Shown here one piece after another: positions 27,138 to 35,907 of a stretch of 64,000 nt of DNA. A program made the translations under genes and the position numbers. Source of the DNA: Lachnospiraceae bacterium (GTDB taxonomy: Bacteria; Bacillota; Clostridia; Lachnospirales; Lachnospiraceae). Numbering within the stretch: the first letter of the stretch is position 1; each line of letters opens with the position of its first letter. The notes beneath the pieces are model-generated. The model did not search any database and was not told where the DNA came from. It saw nothing but the letters and a program-made list of their open reading frames with translations. The stretch is taken from assembly GCA_016284315.1 (NCBI GenBank), contig JAEEOO010000049.1, positions 36,889-100,888 on the forward strand. The letters run 5' to 3'.

Positions 27138-29816
27138 TTATAATGTTGCAAGTCTTTCTGTAACCTGATTGAGCATCTGGGTGTACTTCTCAAGCTTTGC
27201 CTTTTCTTCGGCAACCTTCTCGGCAGGTGCCTTAGAGATGAAACGCTCGTTTGAAAGCATTCCGTTGGAACGCTTGATCTCGCCCTCGAGACGAGCCTTC
27301 TCTTTGCCTAAACGCTCCTTCTCTTTCTCGATGTCTACAAGCTCTGCAAAAGGAATGTAGAGAGTAGCACCGGGGATAACGATGGATACCGCATCATCTG
27401 CGATTCCGCTCTTATCGTTCTGAGTGTTTACCTCGTTTGAGTAAGCAAGAGTTCCGAAGAAAAGCTTACCCTCTTCAAAGGTTCTGCGTACATCGGCATC
27501 TTCGCTTACTACATGGATAGCAGCCTTTCTGCTGGGGGGTACGTTCATTTCTGTACGAATATTTCTTACGCCTCTTACAGCTTCCTTGATAAGCTCGATG
27601 TCATGCTCCTCTTTTGCGAAGTTTCTCTCTTCCTTGTAAACGGGCCATGAGCTGATCATGATGGACTCTTCCTCATCCTGGATGTTGCAGAAGATCTCTT
27701 CTGTAATGAAAGGCATGTAAGGATGAAGGAGCTTAAGAGCGTCGATGAGAACAGTCTTAAGGGTCCAGAGAGCTGCATTCTGGCTAACGGTATCGTCAGT
27801 TGCGTAGAGACGGGGCTTAACCATCTCGATGTACCAGTCACAGAACTCATCCCAGATAAAGTCGTAAACCTTCTGAACAGCGATTCCAAGTTCAAAGTTA
27901 TCCATGTTGTCGGTTACATCCTTAACAAGGGTATTGAGCTTTGAAAGGATCCACTTATCAACAGGAGCAAGCTCGCCTGCTGCAGGCTCGTGAACGGTAA
28001 GTCCGCTCTTCTCGGCTGCCTGGTCGATGTTCATCATAATGAATCTGGTAGCGTTCCAAACTTTGTTAGCAAAGTTTCTGCTGTTCTCAACTCTCTCATA
28101 GTAGAAACGCATATCGTTTCCGGGTGCGTTACCGGTGATGAGAGTAAGTCTGAGGGCATCTGCGCCGTACTGATCGATGATCTCAAGGGGATCGATACCG
28201 TTTCCAAGGGATTTACTCATCTTTCTACCCTGGCTGTCGCGTACAAGGCCGTGGAAAAGTACGGTCTTGAAAGGCTTCTCGCCCATCTGCTCATAGCCGG
28301 AGAAGATCATTCTGATAACCCAGAAGAAGATGATGTCATATCCGGTAACAAGTACATCTGTAGGATAGAAGTACTTAAGGTCTTCTGTCTGCTCAGGCCA
28401 TCCGAGAGTCTCAAAAGGCCAGAGAGCTGATGAGAACCAGGTATCAAGGGTATCTGGATCCTGCTCAAAGTGGTTCTTTCCGCACTTAGGGCAAACGGTA
28501 GGTGCTTCCTTGGCAACTACGATCTCACCGCAATCCTGACAATAGTATGCGGGGATCCTGTGGCCCCACCAGAGCTGACGGCTGATACACCAGTCGCGGA
28601 TATTGTCGGTCCAGTTGAAGTAGTTCTTCTCCATACGCTCGGGGATAAGACGGATCTCACCCTTCTTAACAGCCTCTCTTGCGGGCTTGATGAGCTCATC
28701 CATTTTTACGAACCACTGCTCTTTTACAAGGGGCTCGATGGTGGTCTTACAACGGTCGTGGGTTCCTACGTTGTGTGAGTAATCCTCGATCTTAACAAGA
28801 AGTCCTGCCTCGTCAAGTTCCTTAACGATTGCGGCTCTTGCTTCGTAGCGGTCCATTCCCTCGAACTTTCCACCGTTCTTGTTGATGGTGGCATTGTCGT
28901 TCATAACGTTGATGATGGGAAGGTCATGACGCTTTCCTACCTCGAAGTCGTTGGGGTCGTGAGCGGGAGTGATCTTAACTACACCGGTTCCGAACTCTCT
29001 GTCAACGTAAGTATCCTCAACGATGGGAATTACGCGGTTCATGATGGGAAGCAGTACTTTGCGTCCGTGAAGATGAGTGTATCTCTCATCATCGGGATGG
29101 ATCGCTACTGCGGTATCACCAAGCATGGTCTCGGGACGGGTGGTAGCAAAGGTAAGGAACTCAGTCTTTGAGGGCTCACCTGTTGCTTCGTCGATGAGAG
29201 GATACTTGATGTGCCAGAAATGGCCTGCCTGCTCCTCGTACTCAACCTCAGCGTCTGAAATTGATGTATTACAAACGGGACACCAGTTGATGATCCTGGA
29301 GCCCTTGTAGATATAGCCTTTTTCGTGCATCTTTACGAAAACTTCGGTAACTGCCTTGTTGCAGCCCTCGTCCATTGTAAAGCGCTCTCTGTCCCAGTCG
29401 CATGAAGAACCCATCTTCTTAAGCTGGGAAACAATACGTCCGCCGTATTCCTTCTTCCACTCCCATGCTCTCTCAAGGAAACCGTCTCTTCCAAGGTCAT
29501 GCTTGTCGATTCCTTCTTTCTTTAAGGTCTCAATGATCTTAACCTCGGTAGCGATGGACGCATGGTCGGTTCCGGGCTGCCACAGTGCGTTATAGCCCTG
29601 CATACGCTTCCAGCGGATAAGGATATCCTGCATGGTGTTGTCAAGGGCATGTCCCATGTGGAGCTGGCCGGTGATATTCGGCGGGGGGATCACGATAGTA
29701 AACGGGGTTTTTGAATGATCGACTTCAGCATGAAAATACTTCTTGTCGAGCCATTTTTGATAGAGTCTGTCCTCTATCCCTTTGGGGTCATAAGTTTTTG
29801 CGAGTTCCTTTGCCAT
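27138..29816 (-). CDS. valS: Valine-tRNA ligase
   Basis: An 892-residue class I synthetase with the HIGH motif as PPPNITGQLHMGHAL, the KMSKS motif as GRKMSKSLGNG, the editing domain, an anticodon-binding domain and the C-terminal ValS coiled-coil arm (about 825-890). Start ATG at 29816 after AAAGGAGAAA; the frame extends 26 codons upstream but those lie in the T-box terminator. Expression is controlled by uncharged tRNA-Val through the leader. Confidence 0.97.
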   Translation of the reverse strand: MAKELAKTYDPKGIEDRLYQKWLDKKYFHAEVDHSKTPFTIVIPPPNITGQLHMGHALDNTMQDILIRWKRMQGYNALWQPGTDHASIATEVKIIETLKKEGIDKHDLGRDGFLERAWEWKKEYGGRIVSQLKKMGSSCDWDRERFTMDEGCNKAVTEVFVKMHEKGYIYKGSRIINWCPVCNTSISDAEVEYEEQAGHFWHIKYPLIDEATGEPSKTEFLTFATTRPETMLGDTAVAIHPDDERYTHLHGRKVLLPIMNRVIPIVEDTYVDREFGTGVVKITPAHDPNDFEVGKRHDLPIINVMNDNATINKNGGKFEGMDRYEARAAIVKELDEAGLLVKIEDYSHNVGTHDRCKTTIEPLVKEQWFVKMDELIKPAREAVKKGEIRLIPERMEKNYFNWTDNIRDWCISRQLWWGHRIPAYYCQDCGEIVVAKEAPTVCPKCGKNHFEQDPDTLDTWFSSALWPFETLGWPEQTEDLKYFYPTDVLVTGYDIIFFWVIRMIFSGYEQMGEKPFKTVLFHGLVRDSQGRKMSKSLGNGIDPLEIIDQYGADALRLTLITGNAPGNDMRFYYERVENSRNFANKVWNATRFIMMNIDQAAEKSGLTVHEPAAGELAPVDKWILSKLNTLVKDVTDNMDNFELGIAVQKVYDFIWDEFCDWYIEMVKPRLYATDDTVSQNAALWTLKTVLIDALKLLHPYMPFITEEIFCNIQDEEESIMISSWPVYKEERNFAKEEHDIELIKEAVRGVRNIRTEMNVPPSRKAAIHVVSEDADVRRTFEEGKLFFGTLAYSNEVNTQNDKSGIADDAVSIVIPGATLYIPFAELVDIEKEKERLGKEKARLEGEIKRSNGMLSNERFISKAPAEKVAEEKAKLEKYTQMLNQVTERLATL

Positions 29817-29874
29817 GATTTTTTCTCCTTTCATGTTGGCAGGAGGAGTTGCTTTGGGAATGTTTTTTAGGAAT

Positions 29875-30184
29875 AAAAAAACACCCTCCTGCACTCCTCT
29901 TGGAATGCAAAGGGCGTATAATACGCGGTACCACCTTTGTTCACAGAAACATGCCTTCTCGCTTTGGCTTGTCTCTGCCTCATTACACCGTTTCGTGGAT
30001 TGACGGGATGACTACACAACTTTTGAATATAAAAAAAGCCTTCACCATCCGGCTCGGAAGCTACCTTCTGGGATCCTACTCGTGGAAGCTCTCAGCCTGT
30101 AATGCTTCCTTCTCTGTCGGGCGGTTATCACATACTCCTCTTCGTCACAGCCATATAATATGTCCGTAGTTTAACGCTACGATT
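29875..30184 (-). promoter_or_regulatory. T-box riboswitch controlling valS
   Basis: The leader has the T-box sequence UGGUACCGCG (minus strand, 29924-29935). The antiterminator is AAAGG / UGGUACC bulge / GCGUA-UUA-UACGC / CCUUU. The competing terminator has arms 29902-29914 and 29884-29897, then T7 at 29875-29881. Upstream is the stem I start with GAAGAGGAGUA. Uncharged tRNA binding to the bulge stabilises the antiterminator. I could not fix the specifier codon with certainty; the downstream gene implies tRNA-Val. Confidence 0.95.
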
Positions 30185-30190
30185 GTGTTA

Positions 30191-30219
30191 ATAATAGGTG
30201 ATGGCTATTGATTTGTCAA
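30191..30219 (-). promoter_or_regulatory. valS T-box promoter
   Basis: Minus-strand TTGACA (30214-30219), 17-bp spacer, TATTAT (30191-30196), an almost consensus sigma-A promoter about 35 bp upstream of the T-box stem I. Confidence 0.88.
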
Positions 30220-30233
30220 TATGAATATAGGTA

Positions 30234-30401
30234 TTACCAAAGAGTGATCTTATGAATATTATCCTTGTCTACGTTTAATACAACTCTCTGATTTTTCTGG
30301 AATACAACTCTGACAGCCTCACCGTGCAAAACGCTTGCATAACTGTCTGCGAATAAGCAAATGCTGGTTCCGCTCATCAGTACAACCTTGTATCTGTTCA
30401 T
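30234..30401 (-). CDS. Small protein, 55 residues
   Basis: ATG at 30401 with AGGAAG ribosome site, TAA at 30234. The product begins MNRYKVVLMSGTSICLFADS and reads like a compact beta protein with no membrane helix. It is on the same strand as valS, ending 15 bp before the valS -35 box. No family recognised; the good ribosome site and full-length uninterrupted frame filling the gap support it. Confidence 0.6.
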   Translation of the reverse strand: MNRYKVVLMSGTSICLFADSYASVLHGEAVRVVFQKNQRVVLNVDKDNIHKITLW

Positions 30402-30489
30402 TTCTTCTTCCTTTTGGACATAAGTTGAAAAGGCTACTCGATACTTTTACACCCGGTGGTAACCCCCAAGTCAACAGTTTACATAATTG

Positions 30490-30520
30490 TTAACAATATG
30501 TTCACATTTTGTGTTATAAT
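30490..30520 (+). promoter_or_regulatory. Promoter of the DUF1294-LytTR operon, close to the start codon
   Basis: TATAAT at 30515-30520 with a TTAACA (30490-30495) at 19 bp spacing. A perfect 12-bp palindrome ATTGTTAACAAT (30486-30497) covers the -35. The -10 ends only 8 bp before the ATG at 30529, so the transcript would have little or no leader. Confidence 0.55.
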
Positions 30521-30528
30521 AATCGCGT

Positions 30529-30843
30529 ATGGTTTTTTTAATTATTTATCTTGTAGTTATCAACATCGTAGCTTTTGCCGCTATGGGAATCGACAAACAG
30601 AAGGCGATCAAAGGGGAATGGAGAATCCCCGAAAAAAGGCTTTTCGCATACGTCATTCTTGGAGGTGGGATCGGCGGATGTCTTGGCATGAGCATCTTTC
30701 GTCACAAGACAAAGCATATTCAGTTCAAGATCTTCTTCCCCCTTATAACCGTGGTTGAATACGCTGTGATACTATTCGTAATGCTCAGAAACCCCGAAGC
30801 TTTGTATACCCTGCTTCCCATCCTTTTCTCGAAAGAAGGCTAA
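30529..30843 (+). CDS. DUF1294 family membrane protein
   Basis: A 104-residue protein with three to four hydrophobic helices and the DUF1294 signature (GIDKQKAIKGEWRIPEKRL, GGGIGGCLGM). Function unknown. There is no Shine-Dalgarno sequence before the ATG at 30529. It is followed after 1 bp by the LytTR regulator gene, so the two are one operon. Confidence 0.88.
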   Translation: MVFLIIYLVVINIVAFAAMGIDKQKAIKGEWRIPEKRLFAYVILGGGIGGCLGMSIFRHKTKHIQFKIFFPLITVVEYAVILFVMLRNPEALYTLLPILFSKEG

Positions 30844-30844
30844 T

Positions 30845-31570
30845 ATGCATATCGCAATCTGTGACGACAACATAGCTGAACGCAAACAAACAGAGCGCCT
30901 TATGAAGCGCGAAGCAGATAAACTCATTGCTTCCGGCGACACTCTATACATGGACTCCTACGGAAATGTGGATGCTCTTTTAGGGACTCCCATGCAATAT
31001 GACGGATTCCTGGTAGACTTTAGAAACACCGAAAACTTCTCAAGCATAGAGGTGCTTCACGCTCTTAGGAGCAAGGGCGTAACCGCTCCTGTCTGCATCG
31101 TCTATCCAAGAGATGACGAAAGCTACTGGGACAAAAAAAGCCCTGCAGACTACCCTGCAGAGACTTTGTTTTTGGGAAAGCCCTTAAGACCTGCGGAGCT
31201 TCATGAGACTATTTTGAAATTGAAGCGCATCTCACAAAATACCGTTCCCAGCATTGAACTCCGCGGCGAGCGCGAGACTTTCTATGTTGCTGAAGATGAG
31301 ATCATCTCAGTTAGGCAAAAAGGAACAAAGTCTTTGGTAAAGCTGACGGAAAACCGGGAAGTTCTCATCGGTTATGATGCCTATTCATTATTTGAAGAGA
31401 TAAGGCACGGACATGAATGTTTTGTAATGCCAAACCTTGCTTCAATGATCAATCTAAGTTATGTGGATCACATCAGGCTGAACTTCATCCACCTTACAAA
31501 CGGCGAAAGATTCAGATGTCACAGAAAAGTTTTGAATTATGTCAGAGCATATACAAAAGGCGAGCTGTAA
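30845..31570 (+). CDS. LytTR-family response regulator
   Basis: A 241-residue protein with a divergent receiver domain (DD at 7-8, probable phosphoacceptor D58 in FLVDFRN, conserved Lys at 112) and a C-terminal LytTR DNA-binding domain (about 137-238). Such regulators usually pair with a HPK10-type kinase and control peptide signalling, competence or bacteriocins. No kinase gene is adjacent, so it is an orphan here. The receiver is compact and poorly conserved, and may act without phosphorylation. Confidence 0.92.
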   Translation: MHIAICDDNIAERKQTERLMKREADKLIASGDTLYMDSYGNVDALLGTPMQYDGFLVDFRNTENFSSIEVLHALRSKGVTAPVCIVYPRDDESYWDKKSPADYPAETLFLGKPLRPAELHETILKLKRISQNTVPSIELRGERETFYVAEDEIISVRQKGTKSLVKLTENREVLIGYDAYSLFEEIRHGHECFVMPNLASMINLSYVDHIRLNFIHLTNGERFRCHRKVLNYVRAYTKGEL

Positions 31571-31588
31571 ATCAGCCCGCCTTGTTTT
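31557..31588 (+). terminator. Terminator at the LytTR/DegV convergence
   Basis: Inverted repeat AAGGCGAGCTG (31557-31567) with CAGCCCGCCTT (31573-31583), one mismatch, then GTTTT. It overlaps the regulator's stop codon and also has TTTT on the minus strand, so it may serve degV as well. Confidence 0.7.
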
Positions 31589-31608
31589 ATGTCGCTATTA
31601 TTATTTTA

Positions 31609-32520
31609 TTATGCGGTAACGATAACACCGCCGTCGTTTGCGTAGGTTGAGTTAAGTCCCTGAGTATCCATGATGATGACCTCATAGAACTTATCCCGTG
31701 CAAGGATCATATCTCTGATGAGCTCTGCCTTCTCAGGTGCGTTGCAGTGTGAGATCATAAGGCACTTGCACTCTTTATCGGAAACCTCTTCGTGGATAGC
31801 ATCGGCAAGCTTACCGAATGCCTTCTTGATACCGATTCCCTGTGCCTTCTGAACGATAACACCGTGATCGCCGGCCATGAGAGGCTTGATGTTCAATGTA
31901 GAAGCGATGATAGCCTTGATTCCGGTAAGACGTCCGTTCTTGCGAAGGGTCTCAAGATTATCAAGTACGAAAAGAGTATGCTGCTGCTGAATGTACGCTT
32001 CAACGATCTCAACTACTTCCTCGAAGGAATATCCCTTTTCCTCAAGTCTTACGATCAAAGAGAATACCTGAGTCTCGCCAACGCTTGTTGACTCGGAATC
32101 AAATACGTGGATCTTCTTCTCGCCATACTTCTCTTCGTAAAGGTCCTTAGCAAGGTTAGCGCTGTTGTAGCTTCCGGAAAGATGGCTTGAAATAGTGATG
32201 CAGTACACGTGATCTGCATCGGTCTTATATGCTTCACGATAGCTTTCGGGGGAAGGGCAGGCTGATTTAGCCGGTTCGGGGCACTCAGCAACTTTCTTTA
32301 AGTACTCCTTCTGGTTGAAAGACTCATCGTCAATAATGGTCTCATCGCCAACATAAAGAATCATGGGAACGTTCTGGAATCTGGAATCCCCTCTGAAACT
32401 GACAGGGAACTCGCAACAGCTGTCTGCTACGATCTTGTAGTTTCTGTTTTTGTACTTCTCAGGGCTATCCATCTTCATACCGGTCTGTGCCAGTTCTTTA
32501 AGTATTGCAATGACGTCCAT
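31609..32520 (-). CDS. DegV family fatty-acid-binding protein
   Basis: A 303-residue protein with the DegV (FakB) fold: N-terminal IVADSCCEFP, the SHLSGSYNSA lipid-head-binding motif, and C-terminal ISHCNAPEKAE. DegV/FakB proteins bind fatty acids and present them to FakA kinase for phosphorylation. About 25 residues precede the usual start of the domain. Single-gene unit with its own promoter. Confidence 0.93.
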   Translation of the reverse strand: MDVIAILKELAQTGMKMDSPEKYKNRNYKIVADSCCEFPVSFRGDSRFQNVPMILYVGDETIIDDESFNQKEYLKKVAECPEPAKSACPSPESYREAYKTDADHVYCITISSHLSGSYNSANLAKDLYEEKYGEKKIHVFDSESTSVGETQVFSLIVRLEEKGYSFEEVVEIVEAYIQQQHTLFVLDNLETLRKNGRLTGIKAIIASTLNIKPLMAGDHGVIVQKAQGIGIKKAFGKLADAIHEEVSDKECKCLMISHCNAPEKAELIRDMILARDKFYEVIIMDTQGLNSTYANDGGVIVTA

Positions 32521-32534
32521 TTGTTACCTCCGAC

Positions 32535-32551
32535 GTAGTATTTAATACTAC
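32535..32551. promoter_or_regulatory. Palindrome in the degV-family gene leader
   Basis: Perfect inverted repeat GTAGTATT-T-AATACTAC about 10-25 nt after the predicted transcription start and just before the ribosome site GGAGG. A candidate operator or leader hairpin. Confidence 0.45.
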
Positions 32552-32566
32552 TTGTTATCCTCAATC

Positions 32567-32595
32567 ATTCTAACATAGCTTAAAACTTCCGTAAA
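32567..32595 (-). promoter_or_regulatory. Promoter of the DegV-family gene
   Basis: Minus-strand TTTACG (32590-32595), 17-bp spacer, extended -10 TGTTAGAAT (hexamer at 32567-32572). Confidence 0.6.
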
Positions 32596-32697
32596 TGTTT
32601 TGTAACAAAAGGTTATATTTTTTTTAGAATTTTCGTTATTCGCTGTGGTTTAAGCTGTTCCTTTATGATAAACTTATCAAGGTTAAAGGAGTTAAAC

Positions 32698-33201
32698 ATG
32701 CTGGCACTCAAAGTAAAAGACGTAAAAAACTTCATGAGCGGTTTTCTTGCAGGTTCCCTCTTTGATCCTTTTTTAATGGTGGAAGGAACCGTGGTAACCT
32801 CTATCACATATAATCTGGACGGATCTTTCAATCCCCATTTTTTCACTCAGGGCTCCGAAAATGTTGATATAGAGACATATGATTACCAGCCCTGGAGCGA
32901 TACCAAGGCTTCGGTTTATTCGTTGATAAAAGGAACCAATCCTCCCCTTCTCATGCGCTTTATGCTGGAGCTTAAGCCGGAGAAAGCCTTGGAGATGTTT
33001 GAAAAATCAGCCCCCGGGGAAGATTTCTCCTATGTTAAGGCTCTTATTCTCAACATTAAATATGAAAACGGCGCCATAACCCTTACAAGCGGCTCGTCTA
33101 CCAGTACCTTTGTCATGAGCCACGACGCCGACAATATATGGGATAAGAATATTCAGAAATATCTCGCCGGAAAAGGCGTGGAATTCGAGATAATGTCATA
33201 A
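32698..33201 (+). CDS. DUF5721 family protein
   Basis: A 167-residue soluble protein of the uncharacterised DUF5721 type (MLALKVKDVKNFMSGFLAG...). Start ATG at 32698 after AAAGGAG; an upstream in-frame ATG at 32665 lacks a ribosome site and adds 11 residues. No membrane helix or signal. Single-gene unit ending at a strong terminator. Function unknown. Confidence 0.85.
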   Translation: MLALKVKDVKNFMSGFLAGSLFDPFLMVEGTVVTSITYNLDGSFNPHFFTQGSENVDIETYDYQPWSDTKASVYSLIKGTNPPLLMRFMLELKPEKALEMFEKSAPGEDFSYVKALILNIKYENGAITLTSGSSTSTFVMSHDADNIWDKNIQKYLAGKGVEFEIMS

Positions 33202-33220
33202 CTCTTACATTTAAAATAAC

Positions 33221-33248
33221 AAATGCAGGGCTTTCACCCTGCATTTTT
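33221..33248 (+). terminator. Bidirectional terminator between DUF5721 and ridA
   Basis: Perfect stem AAATGCAGGG / CCCTGCATTT (33221-33230, 33237-33246) with T5 on the plus strand and a shorter T-run on the minus strand. Confidence 0.9.
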
Positions 33249-33262
33249 GTTCTCAGTATTCT

Positions 33263-33634
33263 TTAAACTTCTGCGATGATCTCGATCTCGCAAAGAACTC
33301 CCTTGGGAATATCCTTTACAGCCACGCAGCTTCTTGCGGGCTTTGATGTAAAGTACTTTGCATATACTTCGTTAAATGCTCCGAAATCGTTGATATCCGC
33401 AAGGAAGCAGGTAGTCTTTACAACCTTTGAAAAATCGGTTCCTGCTGCTGCAAGAAGTTCACCGATGTTCTTGCAAACCTGCTCGGTCTGCTCTGCGATA
33501 GTCTTTGCTTCCACATTTCCGGTAGCGGGATTGATAGGGATCTGGCCTGATGCAAAAAGGAGATTTCCGGTGATGATACCCTGTGAATAAGGTCCGATTG
33601 CTGCAGGTGCTTTTTCTGTTGAGATTGTTTTCAT
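33263..33634 (-). CDS. ridA: RidA family enamine/imine deaminase
   Basis: A 123-residue protein matching RidA over its full length: AIGPYSQGI near the N-terminus, FASGQIPINPATG, and the KPARSCVAV segment with the conserved Arg, ending CEIEIIAEV. RidA hydrolyses reactive 2-aminoacrylate and related imines formed by PLP enzymes. It overlaps the preceding small gene by 4 bp. Confidence 0.95.
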   Translation of the reverse strand: MKTISTEKAPAAIGPYSQGIITGNLLFASGQIPINPATGNVEAKTIAEQTEQVCKNIGELLAAAGTDFSKVVKTTCFLADINDFGAFNEVYAKYFTSKPARSCVAVKDIPKGVLCEIEIIAEV

Positions 33635-33885
33635 TTGGGTTCCTCCTCGTCAAAATCCGCCACAACGTAATAGCCTCTGTCGTTTTGGATAATGTCTTTT
33701 ACTACGCCCTCTTTTGAGACAAGTCTCTTAATGAGGGGAATATTCGGGGACATTGCTAAGAACGGGTCCTCCGGAATTCCGATTGAATAAAAATAGTTGC
33801 TGGGAAGGGTTCCTTCCGTGACTATTACAGACTGGCCGACTTCAAGTTTTCCCGGCCTTTCCATCTTAAATGTTATGGTTCTCAT
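33631..33885 (-). CDS. Small hypothetical protein, 84 residues
   Basis: Starts MRTITFKMERPGKLEVGQSVIV and ends ADFDEEEPK; predicted beta-rich with an acidic end, resembling a small OB or SH3-like barrel, but no family is recognised. Its stop overlaps the ridA start (ATGA), so the two are translationally coupled. The start has only a weak ribosome site. Confidence 0.75.
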   Translation of the reverse strand: MRTITFKMERPGKLEVGQSVIVTEGTLPSNYFYSIGIPEDPFLAMSPNIPLIKRLVSKEGVVKDIIQNDRGYYVVADFDEEEPK

Positions 33886-33954
33886 TATAAAAATTCCACT
33901 TTCAAATTAATATCAAAATCGTGCAAGATACGCATGTTGTAATGCATCGGGCCC

Positions 33955-34956
33955 TTACAGAAACGATAATATCAAGGTTTCAACTCCCAATGTATCGGAT
34001 ATATGACCAGTCTTAATATCCTCATCTGTCTGTATGCATCTTTCAAAAATGCTCCTAAGCTCTTCTGATGTGTATCTGGAGGCTCTGTTCATATAAGAGC
34101 TGATAAAGTATGGATTTATGCCCACCTTTCCTGCGATGGTATCCTTTAGCTCTCCCGAATCTCTAAGGAGCCTTATCTGAAGAAGCTGATTATACTGCTT
34201 CTCCATCAAAACAAGTAGCTTGATGGGAGGCTCTTTTAAAGCCAGCATATCATAATAAAGATCCATGGCTCTTCTTGCATTCTTTTCCGCAATGGCATCA
34301 AGTAGTTCGAATATCTTATCCTCGATGTTCTGACTGCAGATAGTCTCCACATCCTCCATCTCGATAACATCCTTGTCCATGCAATAGGTCACCAGTTTTT
34401 CAAGTTCGCTCCTAAGCATCGCCATGTCGTTTCCGGTCTTATCAAGGATCCTGCTTGCAGTCTCAACGCTGATCCTCTTTCCCTCTTTTTTAAGAAATAC
34501 GCCTATAACGCTCTGAAGGGATTCTCTGGTCTGTTCGTCTATCTGGGCTGCAAGACCGCTCTCTTTAACTGTCTTATAAAGCTTGCACCTTTCGTCCACT
34601 TCGCTCTCGCAGAAGATAAAAACATCAAATTCGGGCGGAGTCTGAAGGTACTCAGCCAGCTGGTCACCTCCGGACTTAAAAAGCCCTGTGTCCTGAAAAA
34701 GCATTACCCTGTTCTCTGCAAGGAAGGGCATGGTCTCCGCCTGGTCAATGACCGCGCCCACGTTGACATTCTTGCCCTCGTAGACATCGGTGTTCATATC
34801 CCCCTTCTTGGCGCCGAAGTACTCACCGATCTTGGAAAAATACTGAAGCCTTAAGTACCTCTCCTCACCGTATAAAAGGATCATTCTCGGAAGTGTCTTG
34901 TTCCTAAGATTCTGTTTTAACTTTTCGAAGGAATCACGCGCTTCCCTTGTTTTCAT
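33955..34956 (-). CDS. holA: DNA polymerase III subunit delta
   Basis: A 333-residue clamp-loader subunit that opens the sliding clamp. It has the HolA start (LYGEERYLRLQYFSKI), AETMPFLAENRVMLFQDTG and the C-terminal collar domain beginning near residue 215 (IFELLDAIAEKNARRAMDLY). Length is normal. It lies 20 bp after the GerMN lipoprotein gene. Confidence 0.93.
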   Translation of the reverse strand: MKTREARDSFEKLKQNLRNKTLPRMILLYGEERYLRLQYFSKIGEYFGAKKGDMNTDVYEGKNVNVGAVIDQAETMPFLAENRVMLFQDTGLFKSGGDQLAEYLQTPPEFDVFIFCESEVDERCKLYKTVKESGLAAQIDEQTRESLQSVIGVFLKKEGKRISVETASRILDKTGNDMAMLRSELEKLVTYCMDKDVIEMEDVETICSQNIEDKIFELLDAIAEKNARRAMDLYYDMLALKEPPIKLLVLMEKQYNQLLQIRLLRDSGELKDTIAGKVGINPYFISSYMNRASRYTSEELRSIFERCIQTDEDIKTGHISDTLGVETLILSFL

Positions 34957-34976
34957 AAAAATCCTCTTTAATAAAT

Positions 34977-35903
34977 CTATTCTTCGTCCAAAGTTGTCAA
35001 AATATCTTCATTTCTCTCAAATGTTGAAGATGAAAAGCTTGCCGGCACCTCGCCGTTAACAAGGATCTGAACCTTGTAGATGCCCGGAAGTTCTGTAAGA
35101 GCATTGACCAGGGAATAAGCCGCTATCTCAGTGGGAACATTTCCTACCGTAGTCGTAAATCCCGAATCAAGATTTACGTAGCATACTCCGTCACTGGTAG
35201 TCACGCTTATTACGTTTGTCTCGGGGTTAATGGTGGCCTGGAGCCCTTCTATCAGTCCGCTGGGACCGGCTATGGTCTCTTCAACCACAAAAAGCTCAAG
35301 AGGCACATTGGTGGAATAGAACTTTTCTCTTGTGGCACCAATAAGTCCTGTTCCTGCTCTGTTGGCAAAGTAAAGCTTGATCTTTACCGGGTCATAGGTA
35401 TTGATCGCGTTACCGTCGTTGTAGATAAAGGTCTTTTTATCCATTCTTCCCACGGCTTTTCCTGTGGCATCGTAAAGAGATGAGTGATCCACAGTAAAGA
35501 AGATATACCTTATACCCTTAACCTGAAGAAGCGTCTGGACTATGGCGGCCCTGACAAGTACTTCCGTTGATGTATCAAGATCTAAGTAATCAGTCTCAAA
35601 ATCCAGAGTTATCCTGGTCTCTTCTACCTTGCAGGACCTAAGGGAAATATTGTAACCCAAGGGGGCCTTGTATTCCCTTGACTCGGGGTTCTCGGATAAA
35701 GCCTCAAGTAGCTTATTAACGTTCTCCTCATTATCATCCGTAAACTCAATATCACAATAATGGGTTTCAAGTTTAGTCTCTGCATTATTAAGATAATAAA
35801 CAGGAACTCCGGTGACCGTTTCCTTCTCTGCGCATCCTGTTAAACTAAAGCAGGAACTAATAATAACGCATGTTGTTGTTAGTATTGTGATCAGTTTTTT
35901 CAT
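34977..35903 (-). CDS. GerMN-domain lipoprotein, possible kinase partner
   Basis: A 308-residue lipoprotein (lipobox LTGC, Cys24) with two GerMN-type domains (about 45-150 and 170-290). GerMN domains occur in sporulation GerM and in LpqB, the lipoprotein that binds the MtrB sensor kinase in actinobacteria. Here too it follows the sensor kinase directly, its ATG 4 bp after the kinase stop. I infer a modulator of that kinase or of cell-wall enzymes. Start at 35903; the longer frame lacks a ribosome site and would move the signal peptide inward. Confidence 0.88.
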   Translation of the reverse strand: MKKLITILTTTCVIISSCFSLTGCAEKETVTGVPVYYLNNAETKLETHYCDIEFTDDNEENVNKLLEALSENPESREYKAPLGYNISLRSCKVEETRITLDFETDYLDLDTSTEVLVRAAIVQTLLQVKGIRYIFFTVDHSSLYDATGKAVGRMDKKTFIYNDGNAINTYDPVKIKLYFANRAGTGLIGATREKFYSTNVPLELFVVEETIAGPSGLIEGLQATINPETNVISVTTSDGVCYVNLDSGFTTTVGNVPTEIAAYSLVNALTELPGIYKVQILVNGEVPASFSSSTFERNEDILTTLDEE

Positions 35904-35907
35904 CTCG

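Noticed and set aside
29817..29894. Longer valS start
   Set aside because: The added 26 codons fall in the T-box terminator and do not match ValS N-termini.
33885..33947. A 20-codon frame with stop overlapping the next start (TAATG)
   Set aside because: Short, weak ribosome site and no support for conservation; could be a leader peptide but not claimed.
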